Program-made: the position numbers and the translations under genes
Notes under the pieces: generated by a model
The model's database searches: none
Told to the model about the DNA's origin: nothing
The model's input: the letters and a program-made list of their open reading frames with translations, nothing else
Assembly (NCBI GenBank): GCA_017631775.1
Contig: JAGBSQ010000210.1
Location: forward strand, 1-20,240
Source: Clostridia bacterium
Lineage (GTDB): Bacteria > Bacillota_A > Clostridia > Oscillospirales > CAG-272
Direction: 5' to 3'
Length of the DNA stretch: 20,240 bases
Shown: positions 1 through 6,940 of the stretch, one piece after another
How the letters are laid out: each line of letters opens with the position of its first letter
Position numbering within the stretch: position 1 is the stretch's first letter

Positions 1-2220
1 GGTAGCGACCTTTCCGCTTACCTCTACGGTCTCCAAGTAGAACTGAAGGCTGGTATGAACACCATCCGCATCACCCTTGCTATTAAGGAAGATGGTTCTG
101 CAGAATTCACCAAGAAGGCTTGGCACTTTAGAAACCTCTACTTTGCAAGATACAACTGCGAAGTTGACGGTCACATTTGGGCAAACGGCGTATGTGCTAA
201 CTGCGCTACTCCCTGTGAACACACCTACATCACCAGACCCGATTCCTACACTCCTGCAAACTGCAGCGAAGATGGTAACAAGATTTACGCTTGCACCACC
301 TGTGGTTTTGAAAAGGTAGAAACCATTGCTGCTCTCGGCCACAAGGCTGGCGAAGATGGCGTTTGCACTCAATGCGAAGCATTCGAACTTTATGACCTGA
401 AGTGGAATGACAACTTTGCATTCTTTGCTAACCGCGCTCCCGCTTCCGACCTTAGCCCTTACAATGGCTGGTCTGCTACCGACCTGATCAAGAGAGAAGA
501 ACTTTCTAAGGAAGCTGTTCTCGTTATCACCGGTGGTTACTTCATGCTTGAAAGACTTGTTGATGCAAACACCACCACCGCTCGTGGCGGTCAAGTAAAA
601 GGTCCCCAAACCATTCTTCTTAATGATGCATGGTGGGGCAACTACACCCTCTGGTCTATCAGCTGTGGTACCGGCACTAAGGCTAACATCAAAATTTGGG
701 TTCCTGTTGAAGGCGCTACCGTTGAAACTCACCGTCACACCTACAAGGTTGTAGAAACCACCGCTCCCGGTTGCTTCACCGCCGGCCAATGGGATCTTGC
801 CTGCTCTTGTGGCGACACCAAGATCGAGCAAGTTAACGCTCTCGGTCACACCCATCCCGACCTCACTAAGAGCGACAAGTGCCTTGTTTGTGGCGAATTC
901 TGCTCTTACCCCGTAGTTAACACCTTCGATTACGAAGTAAACTACCTCGCTCCCACTCTCCCCGAAGAGTTTGATAAGGCCATCAGCGTTACCGCTATGG
1001 ACGCTATCAACAACCCCAACAACAAGAGAGGCACTGACTACATCTACTATGATGAAGTTGTTAACACCTCCGGCGGCCAACGTTTCGCTAACCCCGATCC
1101 TTTCATTAGTATCTACGTTATGGGCAACGAAGGCACCAAGATCGAATTCGTAGTTAACGTTCCCGAAACCGGCATTTATGAGTTTGCTATTCACACCAGA
1201 ATGTCCAGCAGCACTCAACGCGGCTTCAAGGTTACCACCAACGCTGGTACTCCCAACGAAAAGGTAAACAACTTTGACTTTAAGCTTACCGCAATCTCCA
1301 CCAACTCCGTAAGAGACCACGAAAACACCAAGTCTGCATACCTCTACGGTTCTTCCTACAAGCTCGAGCTCGTTGCAGGTCCCAACACCGTAACCTTCAG
1401 CCAAATCACTGATGAAGTTTGGATCGCAGGCGGCGGCGCTAACAACATCTACCTCAGAGAAATCTACTTCAAGAAGGTAGGCGATTTCACCGCAGCTCAC
1501 GAGCACACCTGGTCCGAGACCGTTCAAGATGAAAAGGCAGCAACCTGCACCACCGACGGTTACAAGTCCTACAAGTGCACCGGCTGTATCGCTGTTAAGA
1601 AGGACGTAATTAAGGCTACCGGCCACGTTAAGGGCGATCTCCTCCTCTCCCACGATCCTACTTGTGCTTCTCAAAGAGAAAACTTCTACAAGTGCACCGC
1701 ATGCGAAGACGGTGTTATCGTTGAACTCGTTCACACTCCCGCTGAAAACGCTCGTCTCAACCACAGCTTGGACGAAAACAACATGTGCACCAAGTGCCAA
1801 CAAAAATTCAAGGTTCTCGACCTCGGTTGGACCGCTGGCAAGTACTGGGATAACCAAGACATTTACGCTCTGTACACCATGAAGGAAGATGCAACTCTCG
1901 CTTCCACCAAGGTTCTCACCATCAACGAACTCCCGATCGGCGCAATCATTAAGGTTGCTAAGGGTTACGACGGTAAGATCGACGGTTGGGATCAATACCG
2001 CAAGGGCCTTGACAACAACAACGAAGGCCGCGACGGCATCAGCTCTTACGCAGCTCGCAACTACTGGAACGATAAGGGCGCAGAGTTCACCACTCAATTG
2101 GATCCCGGCACGGGCGCTAAGTACCGTTACTTCTACTTCACCGTTAAGAGAGAAGACGGTAAGCCCATCACCGCTGAGGAACTCGCAGAGGCTCTCGTAG
2201 TTCTCGTTCCCGCAAACTAA
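1..2220 (+). CDS. Secreted Cys-rich, carbohydrate-binding-like surface protein (5' end missing)
   Basis: The frame is open from base 1 and ends at TAA 2218-2220, leaving about 739 residues; the true start and any signal peptide lie off the left edge. Two kinds of module alternate. Beta-sandwich segments resemble CBM6/35-type modules: the first residues (AYLYG, then VELKAG and NTIRITL) match an internal copy near residues 440-490 (AYLYGSSYKLELVAGPNTVTF, split here by its repeat boundary, then NIYLREIYF). Between them lie CxxC pairs (CANC, CTTC, CTQC, CLVC, CTGC, CTAC, CTKC) in the H-x-W...C..GY..Y.C..C pattern seen in Clostridia surface proteins, probably small metal or disulfide modules. No LPXTG or C-terminal membrane helix is present. 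Codon use is strongly biased (AAC, AAG, ACC, CTC), more than its neighbours, suggesting high expression. Glycan binding is inferred from fold resemblance; no enzyme motif was seen. Confidence 0.8.
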   Translation, partial: GSDLSAYLYGLQVELKAGMNTIRITLAIKEDGSAEFTKKAWHFRNLYFARYNCEVDGHIWANGVCANCATPCEHTYITRPDSYTPANCSEDGNKIYACTTCGFEKVETIAALGHKAGEDGVCTQCEAFELYDLKWNDNFAFFANRAPASDLSPYNGWSATDLIKREELSKEAVLVITGGYFMLERLVDANTTTARGGQVKGPQTILLNDAWWGNYTLWSISCGTGTKANIKIWVPVEGATVETHRHTYKVVETTAPGCFTAGQWDLACSCGDTKIEQVNALGHTHPDLTKSDKCLVCGEFCSYPVVNTFDYEVNYLAPTLPEEFDKAISVTAMDAINNPNNKRGTDYIYYDEVVNTSGGQRFANPDPFISIYVMGNEGTKIEFVVNVPETGIYEFAIHTRMSSSTQRGFKVTTNAGTPNEKVNNFDFKLTAISTNSVRDHENTKSAYLYGSSYKLELVAGPNTVTFSQITDEVWIAGGGANNIYLREIYFKKVGDFTAAHEHTWSETVQDEKAATCTTDGYKSYKCTGCIAVKKDVIKATGHVKGDLLLSHDPTCASQRENFYKCTACEDGVIVELVHTPAENARLNHSLDENNMCTKCQQKFKVLDLGWTAGKYWDNQDIYALYTMKEDATLASTKVLTINELPIGAIIKVAKGYDGKIDGWDQYRKGLDNNNEGRDGISSYAARNYWNDKGAEFTTQLDPGTGAKYRYFYFTVKREDGKPITAEELAEALVVLVPAN

Positions 2221-2258
2221 TTATTAACCTAAAAATTAATAATTTCTTGCAAAATTAC

Positions 2259-2297
2259 GCAAGGCAACGGCTTAGCCGTTGCCTTGCTCTTTTTTTG
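2259..2297 (+). terminator. Rho-independent terminator of the surface-protein gene
   Basis: A perfect 13-bp stem (2259-2271 with 2275-2287) has a TTA loop and is followed by a T-rich run (TCTTTTTTTTG). It lies 38 bases after the stop codon. Confidence 0.93.
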
Positions 2298-2320
2298 TAG
2301 GACGTGTATCGAAAAAACGT

Positions 2321-2362
2321 AAAAAAAGCCGCCCTTTCCTTGGAGAAAGGGCGGCTTTTTGT
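2321..2362. terminator. Bidirectional terminator, mainly for the minus-strand nuclease operon
   Basis: An 11-bp G+C-rich stem (2328-2338 with 2345-2355) is flanked by A7 on the left and T5 on the right, so it can work in both directions. It sits just beyond the nuclease stop codon on the minus strand, back to back with the preceding plus-strand terminator. Confidence 0.9.
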
Positions 2363-2380
2363 TATGTTTGAAAGATGATT

Positions 2381-3334
2381 TTAAGGCTTGCAGGTGCCGC
2401 AGGGGGTATAGCCGTCGGCAATCATTTGTTCGCGAGTTGCGGTAACGTCGAGTCTGTTTGCTTCGTTCATTCTGGAAAGAGTAGAACAAGTGGGCAAGTG
2501 GAACTTTTTGCTGCTCTTGTTTGCAACGTAATCCATGGGCTCACCGGAGGGAGCTTGTGTGTTTTCTTCACCCTCGGTGCCTTCTTCATTTTGGCCTGCC
2601 AGGTTGCTTTTGCCGGTCATATAGTGGATTTCGATGCCGGGCTCTACGTTGTAAACGAATACGCAGAAGCAAATGCCATCGCCAAGGTCTTCAACCGACC
2701 AAGCTTCTATCAAAACGCCGCGGGCAACAAGCTCATTGCCAACAAAAACGGGAGTTACACGGTAAAGAACGTGGTTGTCTGTTTCTTTAATATAGTCGGC
2801 AACCATATCCTCAAAGGGCTTCATGCCTTTTTGGTTGAAGGTGTGGGTGCCGGTAATGAGGTTCTTTTCGTTTGCATTCTCGCCTGCAAGCTGCCAGCCA
2901 ATGAGGTGAGAACGGTTGTAGAGGTACTCGCCGGAAACAATATCATAGGATGCTTGCACCCAACCCGAGGGGGTAACACTGTTGAGGTTGCCTCTGTTGC
3001 CGGTGGGCATCAAGTCCTTGCCAATGCAAGCGTAAGCCACGCCGCAGCGGCCGAGGGTATCGAGGTCAGAGTAATTTTCAAAGGAATCGGTGTTGTGCTC
3101 TTCTTGTGTAAAATAGGGGACGTTGTTGTTGACCGCTACGTAAATGTCCTTCGAATAAGCAGGGAGCTTGCTGTAATCAAAGGGACCGGTTTGTGAGGGA
3201 ACGTTTTGTGTGTTGTCGGCCGCGGTTGTTTGTTCGGGGGGCAACGTGGGCAGGAAATTGCAAGAAGCAAAAAGTGTTGCAAGCACCAAAAGCAGTGCGA
3301 TCAGGGCGAGGCGGGAACGTTGAAGAATTTTCAT
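2381..3334 (-). CDS. DNA/RNA non-specific endonuclease lipoprotein (EndA/NucA-like) with C-terminal Cys module
   Basis: The protein has 317 residues from ATG 3334. That start overlaps the upstream stop as ATGA, and I prefer it over the TTG nine bases earlier, which is too close to the AGGAG. The N-terminus is a lipoprotein signal (hydrophobic 9-22, lipobox FAS-C25), followed by a Pro/Thr-rich linker, so it should be anchored outside the membrane. Residues about 60-235 match the ββα-metal nuclease family (Endonuclease_NS_2): N140-R-S-H143 is the variant of the DRGH active site, and N158 in EKNLI is the expected metal-binding Asn. The last 51 residues form a separate domain with FHLPTC and PCGTC, like the Ada-type Cys module often fused to secreted Clostridia nucleases. 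Likely roles are degradation of extracellular nucleic acid or processing of incoming DNA. Confidence 0.87.
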   Translation of the reverse strand: MKILQRSRLALIALLLVLATLFASCNFLPTLPPEQTTAADNTQNVPSQTGPFDYSKLPAYSKDIYVAVNNNVPYFTQEEHNTDSFENYSDLDTLGRCGVAYACIGKDLMPTGNRGNLNSVTPSGWVQASYDIVSGEYLYNRSHLIGWQLAGENANEKNLITGTHTFNQKGMKPFEDMVADYIKETDNHVLYRVTPVFVGNELVARGVLIEAWSVEDLGDGICFCVFVYNVEPGIEIHYMTGKSNLAGQNEEGTEGEENTQAPSGEPMDYVANKSSKKFHLPTCSTLSRMNEANRLDVTATREQMIADGYTPCGTCKP

Positions 3335-3735
3335 TTTTTCCAAATCTCCTTTTTGATTTTATCGTGCGAGGAGCCTGCAAATTCGCAGCTCTCGGCTAAA
3401 GAGAATGCCGACGTGTCGCAATCAAAGCGAACGTCCGAGGGGTAAAGGCGGTTCCAATGATAAAGGATGATCTCATCACACTCCGTCAAATTTGGGGGCA
3501 GGGGAGTATCTTCCACAAAGCAAAAGTCGTCCTTTCCCGCGCTCATGGCAGGGGCTTGGGCAATGCGCAGTGTGGGGCAATCCTCGCCAAACAAGGGAGC
3601 CGAATAAGGGCTCACCCACAAAATGGAGTCTTTCACGTGGCGTATCATATCGGCTATGAGAACGCGATCGCGGCTTTGTCTGCGGCGGTTGAACATCATG
3701 CCGCCGGCATCATCCAAACAAACTATCAGCTTCAC
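3331..3735 (-). CDS. Conserved small Clostridia protein of unknown function
   Basis: This 134-residue protein starts at GTG 3735, chosen because AAGGAG lies seven bases upstream and the start follows a good promoter. The frame continues further upstream, but that part is noncoding in character. It begins MKLIVCLDDAGGMMFNRRRQSRD and, with the second part SYPDxxL... style breaks set aside, contains the motifs SPYSAPLF, DDFCFVE, ILYHWNRLYPSD and FAGSSHDKI. From memory, similar short proteins are common in Clostridia and sometimes carry the label ribonuclease Z, but the metallo-beta-lactamase HxHxDH motif is absent, so I do not accept that name. There is no signal peptide or membrane helix. Its last four bases overlap the nuclease start, so the two are translationally coupled, although this protein looks cytoplasmic and the nuclease exported. 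Confidence 0.82.
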   Translation of the reverse strand: MKLIVCLDDAGGMMFNRRRQSRDRVLIADMIRHVKDSILWVSPYSAPLFGEDCPTLRIAQAPAMSAGKDDFCFVEDTPLPPNLTECDEIILYHWNRLYPSDVRFDCDTSAFSLAESCEFAGSSHDKIKKEIWKK

Positions 3736-3765
3736 ACCGTTTCTCCTTTCGGTTTTGTTGAGTTT

Positions 3766-3794
3766 ATTATAACACGCCAATCGACAAAAAGCAA
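3766..3794 (-). promoter_or_regulatory. Sigma-A promoter for the small protein/nuclease operon
   Basis: On the minus strand, -35 TTGCTT (3794-3789) and -10 TATAAT (3771-3766) are separated by exactly 17 bases, 31 bases upstream of the GTG start. The whole box resembles the promoter at 6697-6725. Confidence 0.82.
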
Positions 3795-3837
3795 CTCTTT
3801 TGCCAAATTTTGAGGAAGATAAAATTTTGCGGTCTTC

Positions 3838-3866
3838 TTGACAAATTTTCTTTTTTGTGGTATAAT
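3838..3866 (+). promoter_or_regulatory. Perfect-consensus sigma-A promoter of the dual-HTH regulator
   Basis: TTGACA (3838-3843), a 17-base spacer and TATAAT (3861-3866) are all ideal, with TGG before the -10 (an extended -10). The site is divergent from the nuclease operon promoter. Confidence 0.9.
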
Positions 3867-3868
3867 AA

Positions 3869-3903
3869 TTTTCGCAATGACGAAAAAATGATTTTCGCGA
3901 AAA
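3869..3903 (+). promoter_or_regulatory. Two TTTTCG/CGAAAA inverted repeats at the regulator's transcription start
   Basis: TTTTCG (3869-3874) and CGAAAA (3881-3886) are spaced by six bases. A second copy is contiguous as the 12-bp palindrome TTTTCGCGAAAA (3892-3903). They cover the expected start site (about 3873) and early leader, a classic place for a repressor operator. Since they precede a DNA-binding protein gene, autoregulation is the simplest guess. The binding protein is unknown. Confidence 0.5.
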
Positions 3904-3933
3904 CGAAGAATATAAAAGGAAGGAGAGGCGACG

Positions 3934-5169
3934 ATGAATTTTCTCAAAATTGAAGAAATTGCCGCAAGATGGGGAGTCTCCGCACGCGCGGTTCAAATTT
4001 TGTGCAAGGAAGGAAAGATTGCGGGAGCCGAGCGCTTTGGACGCGCTTGGATGATCCCTGAGGATGCCGAGCGCCCCGCCGACCGCCGCACCAAAGAGGG
4101 CAGAGCCCTTGACGAGGAGGCACAGCCGCTCCCTCGCAAGACCCCCTTTTTGTATATGACAGAACTTTACAGCACCCCGGGAACGGCAGACCTTGCCGCC
4201 AACACGCTTGCAAATCATCACGAAGCAAAGCTGCTTTTTGAGGCGGAGATCGCGTATGCGCGCGGTGAGATCGATAAGGTGTATGCCAATGCAAGCTATT
4301 TGCTTGGCAAATGCTCCAATTTTTTTGCGGTCATTTCTGCGGGCATGCTCCTGGCGCAATGCGCCGTTTGGAGAGGTGACCTTGAGCTTTGGCGTACGGC
4401 AAAAATGTATATTTCCGAGGCGCCTGCCAAAACCGACTTCGACCGCGACCTTATGATGTTTGCGATCTGCGCGGTTGATATTATGCTTTATAACGTTACC
4501 GACTTCCCCGAATGGTTCCGTTTGGGCTGTTTTGAGCCGTTACATAAGGATGCTTTGCCTGCTGTACGCGTATTTTACGCCAAATATCTCTATACAGCGG
4601 CATACGGTGTTGCTACGGGAGAGTTTTTTGTAGAGGGCATGGAGGGCCTTGCCCTGATGCGCATGATCCCCAGCGCCATCGAACCGATGATTTCGCAGGC
4701 ACGTGCCGACGGATCGTTGGTCTCGGAGATCTGCCTGCGCATGAACTGTGCGGCCATGTATCACAACGGTGGCGATGACGAGCAGGCCATTCGACATCTT
4801 GACCGCGCCATCGAGCTGGCACTGCCCGACAAACTCTATGGCATTTTGGCAGAACACTCCCGCGTTATGGACTCGCTTTTGGATGAGAGAATAACGCTGA
4901 TCGATCCCGAGGTGGCAAAAACGGTCAAATCTCTCTATCGTACCTACAATGAGGGATGGTCGCGTATGAGCGGAAGTGTACGCGGCAAAACGCTTGTCAC
5001 CACGCTTTCCACAAGAGAGAGAGAGGTTGCAAAGCTTGCGGCGTTCGGCATGAGCAATGCACAAATTGCCGAAAAGCTGCATATGTCGGTCTCGGTCGTC
5101 AAGCAATCCATTCGTGTTACAAGCGAAAAAACAGGAATGTCGCGCCGCGAGTTTGCAAAGGTCCTTTGA
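3934..5169 (+). CDS. Transcriptional regulator with N-terminal MerR/excisionase-like HTH and C-terminal LuxR HTH
   Basis: The protein has 411 residues; ATG 3934 follows AGGAG by eight bases. Residues about 1-60 (LKIEEIAARWGVSARAVQILCKEG, written here as LKIEEIAARWGVS and ARAVQILCKEG, then AWMIPEDAERPADRR) match the helix-turn-helix type found in short Clostridia DNA-binding proteins. Residues about 359-411 form a LuxR/GerE HTH, with LSTREREVAKLA, MSNAQIAEKLHMS and VSVVKQSIR. The middle 290 residues are alpha-helical with TPR-like A/L/Y spacing and no receiver domain, so a ligand or protein partner probably gives the signal. It has its own consensus promoter with possible operators and its own terminator, so it is monocistronic. 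Having two DNA-binding domains in one chain is unusual. The targets are unknown. Confidence 0.85.
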   Translation: MNFLKIEEIAARWGVSARAVQILCKEGKIAGAERFGRAWMIPEDAERPADRRTKEGRALDEEAQPLPRKTPFLYMTELYSTPGTADLAANTLANHHEAKLLFEAEIAYARGEIDKVYANASYLLGKCSNFFAVISAGMLLAQCAVWRGDLELWRTAKMYISEAPAKTDFDRDLMMFAICAVDIMLYNVTDFPEWFRLGCFEPLHKDALPAVRVFYAKYLYTAAYGVATGEFFVEGMEGLALMRMIPSAIEPMISQARADGSLVSEICLRMNCAAMYHNGGDDEQAIRHLDRAIELALPDKLYGILAEHSRVMDSLLDERITLIDPEVAKTVKSLYRTYNEGWSRMSGSVRGKTLVTTLSTREREVAKLAAFGMSNAQIAEKLHMSVSVVKQSIRVTSEKTGMSRREFAKVL

Positions 5170-5203
5170 GTTTTTTTCTGTTTTTTTATACTTCAAAACC
5201 CCT

Positions 5204-5232
5204 GCCGGATATGCCAAACATATCCGGCTTTT
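5204..5232 (+). terminator. Rho-independent terminator after the regulator
   Basis: A perfect 10-bp stem (5204-5213 with 5219-5228) has a CCAAA loop and then TTTT, starting 34 bases after the regulator stop. Confidence 0.85.
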
Positions 5233-5265
5233 GCTTAAAAACCAAGAAAAACAACAAAAAATAAG

Positions 5266-5318
5266 ACCTAAAAAAGTGATTTTAGGTAGTACACAAAGGG
5301 CAAAAATTCTGCTATACT
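5266..5318 (+). promoter_or_regulatory. Promoter with upstream inverted repeat for the structured RNA and Cys-rich gene
   Basis: The -10 TATACT (5313-5318) lies 17 bases after a weak -35 TACACA (5290-5295, four of six matches). Immediately upstream are 8-bp arms ACCTAAAA (5266-5273) and TTTTAGGT (5280-5287), which could be an activator or repressor site. The weak -35 would fit activator dependence, but this is inference. Confidence 0.5.
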
Positions 5319-5324
5319 ATTGTC

Positions 5325-5501
5325 ACGGGCGAAGAAAGTGGACGTTCGACGCCCAAAGGCGCAATCGTGCAGCGGATTTTTTGGTGTTTTCTCTGCACGA
5401 TGCGCGCCGCCATCAAAATGCGTCCACCCCCAATTTTAACAATATCGAGGCTGTTTCTTCACCCTTAACGGCCTCAACAAAAGCCTCGGGATTGTTTTTT
5501 T
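5325..5501 (+). ncRNA. Candidate structured small RNA or riboswitch-like leader, ending in a terminator-like hairpin
   Basis: Directly downstream of the promoter the transcript can fold into a closed, multi-branched shape. Outer stem GTGGACG (5338-5344) pairs with CGTCCAC (5421-5427). Inside are CGCC/GGCG (5350-5353 with 5358-5361) and a perfect 9-bp stem ATCGTGCAG (5364-5372) with CTGCACGAT (5393-5401) around a 20-nt loop. An alternative pairing GGGCG (5327-5331) with CGCCC (5350-5354) excludes the small hairpin. At the 3' side CGAGGCT (5446-5452) pairs with AGCCTCG (5482-5488) before T7 (5495-5501), which looks like a terminator; GAGGC (5447-5451) could instead pair with GCCTC (5471-5475). 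Size and switching potential suit an attenuating leader or an independent RNA of about 175 nt. I could not match it to a known class. Confidence 0.5.
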
Positions 5502-5564
5502 CACCCTTTCACTACAATCTCCGGGGCTTTATCTGTGTAAACCTTCAAGAAAGGAGGAGAGCCG

Positions 5565-5939
5565 ATGTACAAAAGACTTTTAAGACACAACCGACTTGAA
5601 GAAGACGGCCCCAAAGAAGGCGATCTTTACGCGCGCATCGAGCACGCGGGTCACACGTTCGATCTGTATTACGGATATTACGAAGAATGTGACCGTCAAA
5701 ACCCCATGGTACGTCCGGTTCCTCTCTATCCCGATTTTCTCAAGCATCCGCAGTATGACGAAAAGGGACGCCCCTTTGTAACCGAAATGCAGGATTGCTG
5801 CCCCTATTACGTTGGCAACCTTCGCGATGACGGCTGCTATGGCTGCGGACATTACTGCCGATTGATCGACTTTATCGGCATTTGCACCTGCGAGGTGCGC
5901 AGATTGGGACACTACACCGAAGATATGGAGATCAAATAA
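5565..5939 (+). CDS. Eight-cysteine small protein of unknown function
   Basis: The protein has 124 residues; ATG 5565 follows a near-perfect AAGGAGG by seven bases. I do not recognise the family. Cysteines are at 42, 78, 79, 91, 94, 98, 107 and 109, mostly in the cluster CCPYY...CYGCGHYC...CTC, which suggests bound metal (zinc or an Fe-S centre). The N-terminal half is rich in Tyr and charged residues. There is no signal peptide or membrane helix, so it is probably cytoplasmic. It is flanked by terminators on both sides and preceded by a long structured leader with no clear promoter closer to the start. Its expression may therefore depend on reading through the terminator-like hairpin at 5446-5501. 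A metal or redox role is only a guess. Confidence 0.8.
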   Translation: MYKRLLRHNRLEEDGPKEGDLYARIEHAGHTFDLYYGYYEECDRQNPMVRPVPLYPDFLKHPQYDEKGRPFVTEMQDCCPYYVGNLRDDGCYGCGHYCRLIDFIGICTCEVRRLGHYTEDMEIK

Positions 5940-5954
5940 CCCAAAACAAAAATA

Positions 5955-5996
5955 AAAAAGACGGCAACGAATTTCGTTACCGTCTTTTGTTTTTTA
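5955..5996. terminator. Bidirectional terminator between the Cys-rich gene and the TRIC gene
   Basis: A stem GACGGcAACGAA with TTCGTTaCCGTC (one C/A mismatch, 5960-5984) is flanked by A-rich sequence on the left and a T-rich run on the right. It serves the two converging genes. Confidence 0.85.
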
Positions 5997-6002
5997 TTAA
6001 AA

Positions 6003-6656
6003 TCAAGCGTCCTCTTCCATGGGGTATTTGGGCTTGGGCAGATTCCAACGCAAAAAGGATGCCAAAAAGCGCAGGGTAATTACCACAATCGCGCCGGCGA
6101 TGGAGGCAAGGAGAACGTCATCGAGAAGAATGCGAATAGCAAAAGCGACCACAGCGCCAACGAGCGAGGCGCAGGCATAAAAGTGTTTTACAAAAATCTT
6201 GGGCATATTCATAGCAAGCACGTCGCGCAAAACGCCGCCGCCAACGCCGGTGATCACGCCCAAAAAGACAGCGGTAAAAAAGTTGGGGTTCTCAATGCTG
6301 TTAAAGCAGGCGTTTACACCAACCACGGTAAAAACGCCAAGACCGACAGAGTCGGCAATCATCAAAGAGAGCGCCTGAACCTTGTGCTTGTTGCGCGCAA
6401 AAAACTTTTGAATAAAGGGCAAATAGGTAATGGCGGGAATGGCGAGACCGAGAACAGCCGGCAGGGGATTGACAAACGAGGCAGGAGGCGTAGCGCCAAG
6501 AATCAAATCGCGAATAATACCGCCACCAATTGCCGTGGTCATACCGAGTACACACGCGCCAAAAATATCCATTTCCTTCTTCATGGCAACCAGCGCACCC
6601 GAAAGGGAGAACGCGATCACACCGATGATTTCAAAAACAAAAAAGATAGAGTCCAT
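6003..6656 (-). CDS. Trimeric intracellular cation channel (TRIC/UPF0126) family membrane protein
   Basis: The protein has 217 residues, the usual length for the family. ATG 6656 has AAGGAG six bases upstream. The chain is almost entirely hydrophobic with about seven predicted helices, in two homologous halves each carrying the family signature: GGGIIRD (44-50) followed by a PP kink, and GGGVLRD (139-145) followed by MNMP. Bacterial members form trimeric monovalent-cation (K+/Na+) channels, although older records call them glycine or UPF0126 proteins. It is a single-gene unit with its own promoter, facing the Cys-rich gene and divergent from the ABC operon. Nothing nearby indicates a pathway. 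Confidence 0.93.
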   Translation of the reverse strand: MDSIFFVFEIIGVIAFSLSGALVAMKKEMDIFGACVLGMTTAIGGGIIRDLILGATPPASFVNPLPAVLGLAIPAITYLPFIQKFFARNKHKVQALSLMIADSVGLGVFTVVGVNACFNSIENPNFFTAVFLGVITGVGGGVLRDVLAMNMPKIFVKHFYACASLVGAVVAFAIRILLDDVLLASIAGAIVVITLRFLASFLRWNLPKPKYPMEEDA

Positions 6657-6696
6657 AAAAAGCTCCTTTTTAAACAGATAAAAGAGTTACGCTAAC

Positions 6697-6725
6697 AGTA
6701 TAGCACACCAACGGACAAAAAGCAA
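6697..6725 (-). promoter_or_regulatory. Sigma-A promoter of the TRIC gene
   Basis: Minus strand: -35 TTGCTT (6725-6720), 17-base spacer, -10 TATACT (6702-6697), 40 bases before the start codon. It is nearly identical to the promoter at 3766-3794, spacer included. Confidence 0.8.
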
Positions 6726-6790
6726 CAAGAATTTTTACAATCTGTAAAAGAACAGATACAACCAATACCACAAAATCAACTAACGCGTTA

Positions 6791-6819
6791 TTTACTTTTG
6801 TTTTTTTGCGTGGTATAAT
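6791..6819 (+). promoter_or_regulatory. Promoter of the ABC exporter operon
   Basis: -35 TTTACT (6791-6796, four of six), a 17-base spacer and a perfect TATAAT (6814-6819) with TGG extended -10. The leader to the ATG at 6941 is about 115 bases and contains only a weak hairpin (AAACC/GGTTT around 6874-6890). The rest of the 6657-6940 gap holds the divergent TRIC promoter and A/T-rich sequence. Confidence 0.7.
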
Positions 6820-6940
6820 TTTGTCAAAGCGTAATTTTTGAAAAAATTTCATTCATTTACCAAAAAAGAGCAAACCTTTTTGCGGTTTATGACACTATAT
6901 ATGTGCAACCCAATGACTGTTTAGAGAGGAGGAGAGAGCA

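Noticed and set aside
2375..3196. Plus-strand frame opposite the nuclease
   Set aside because: The minus strand shows a lipobox, nuclease motif and Cys domain, with coupling to the upstream gene; the plus frame shows nothing.
3736..4359. Upstream extension of the small conserved minus-strand protein
   Set aside because: It crosses two promoters and overlaps the regulator gene; the GTG at 3735 has a proper ribosome-binding site.
5281..5340. c-di-GMP-I (GEMM) or T-box riboswitch
   Set aside because: A short GGGCAAA-like string is present, but the conserved core and receptor motifs, and the T-box GGTGG sequence, are absent, and part of it falls in the promoter.
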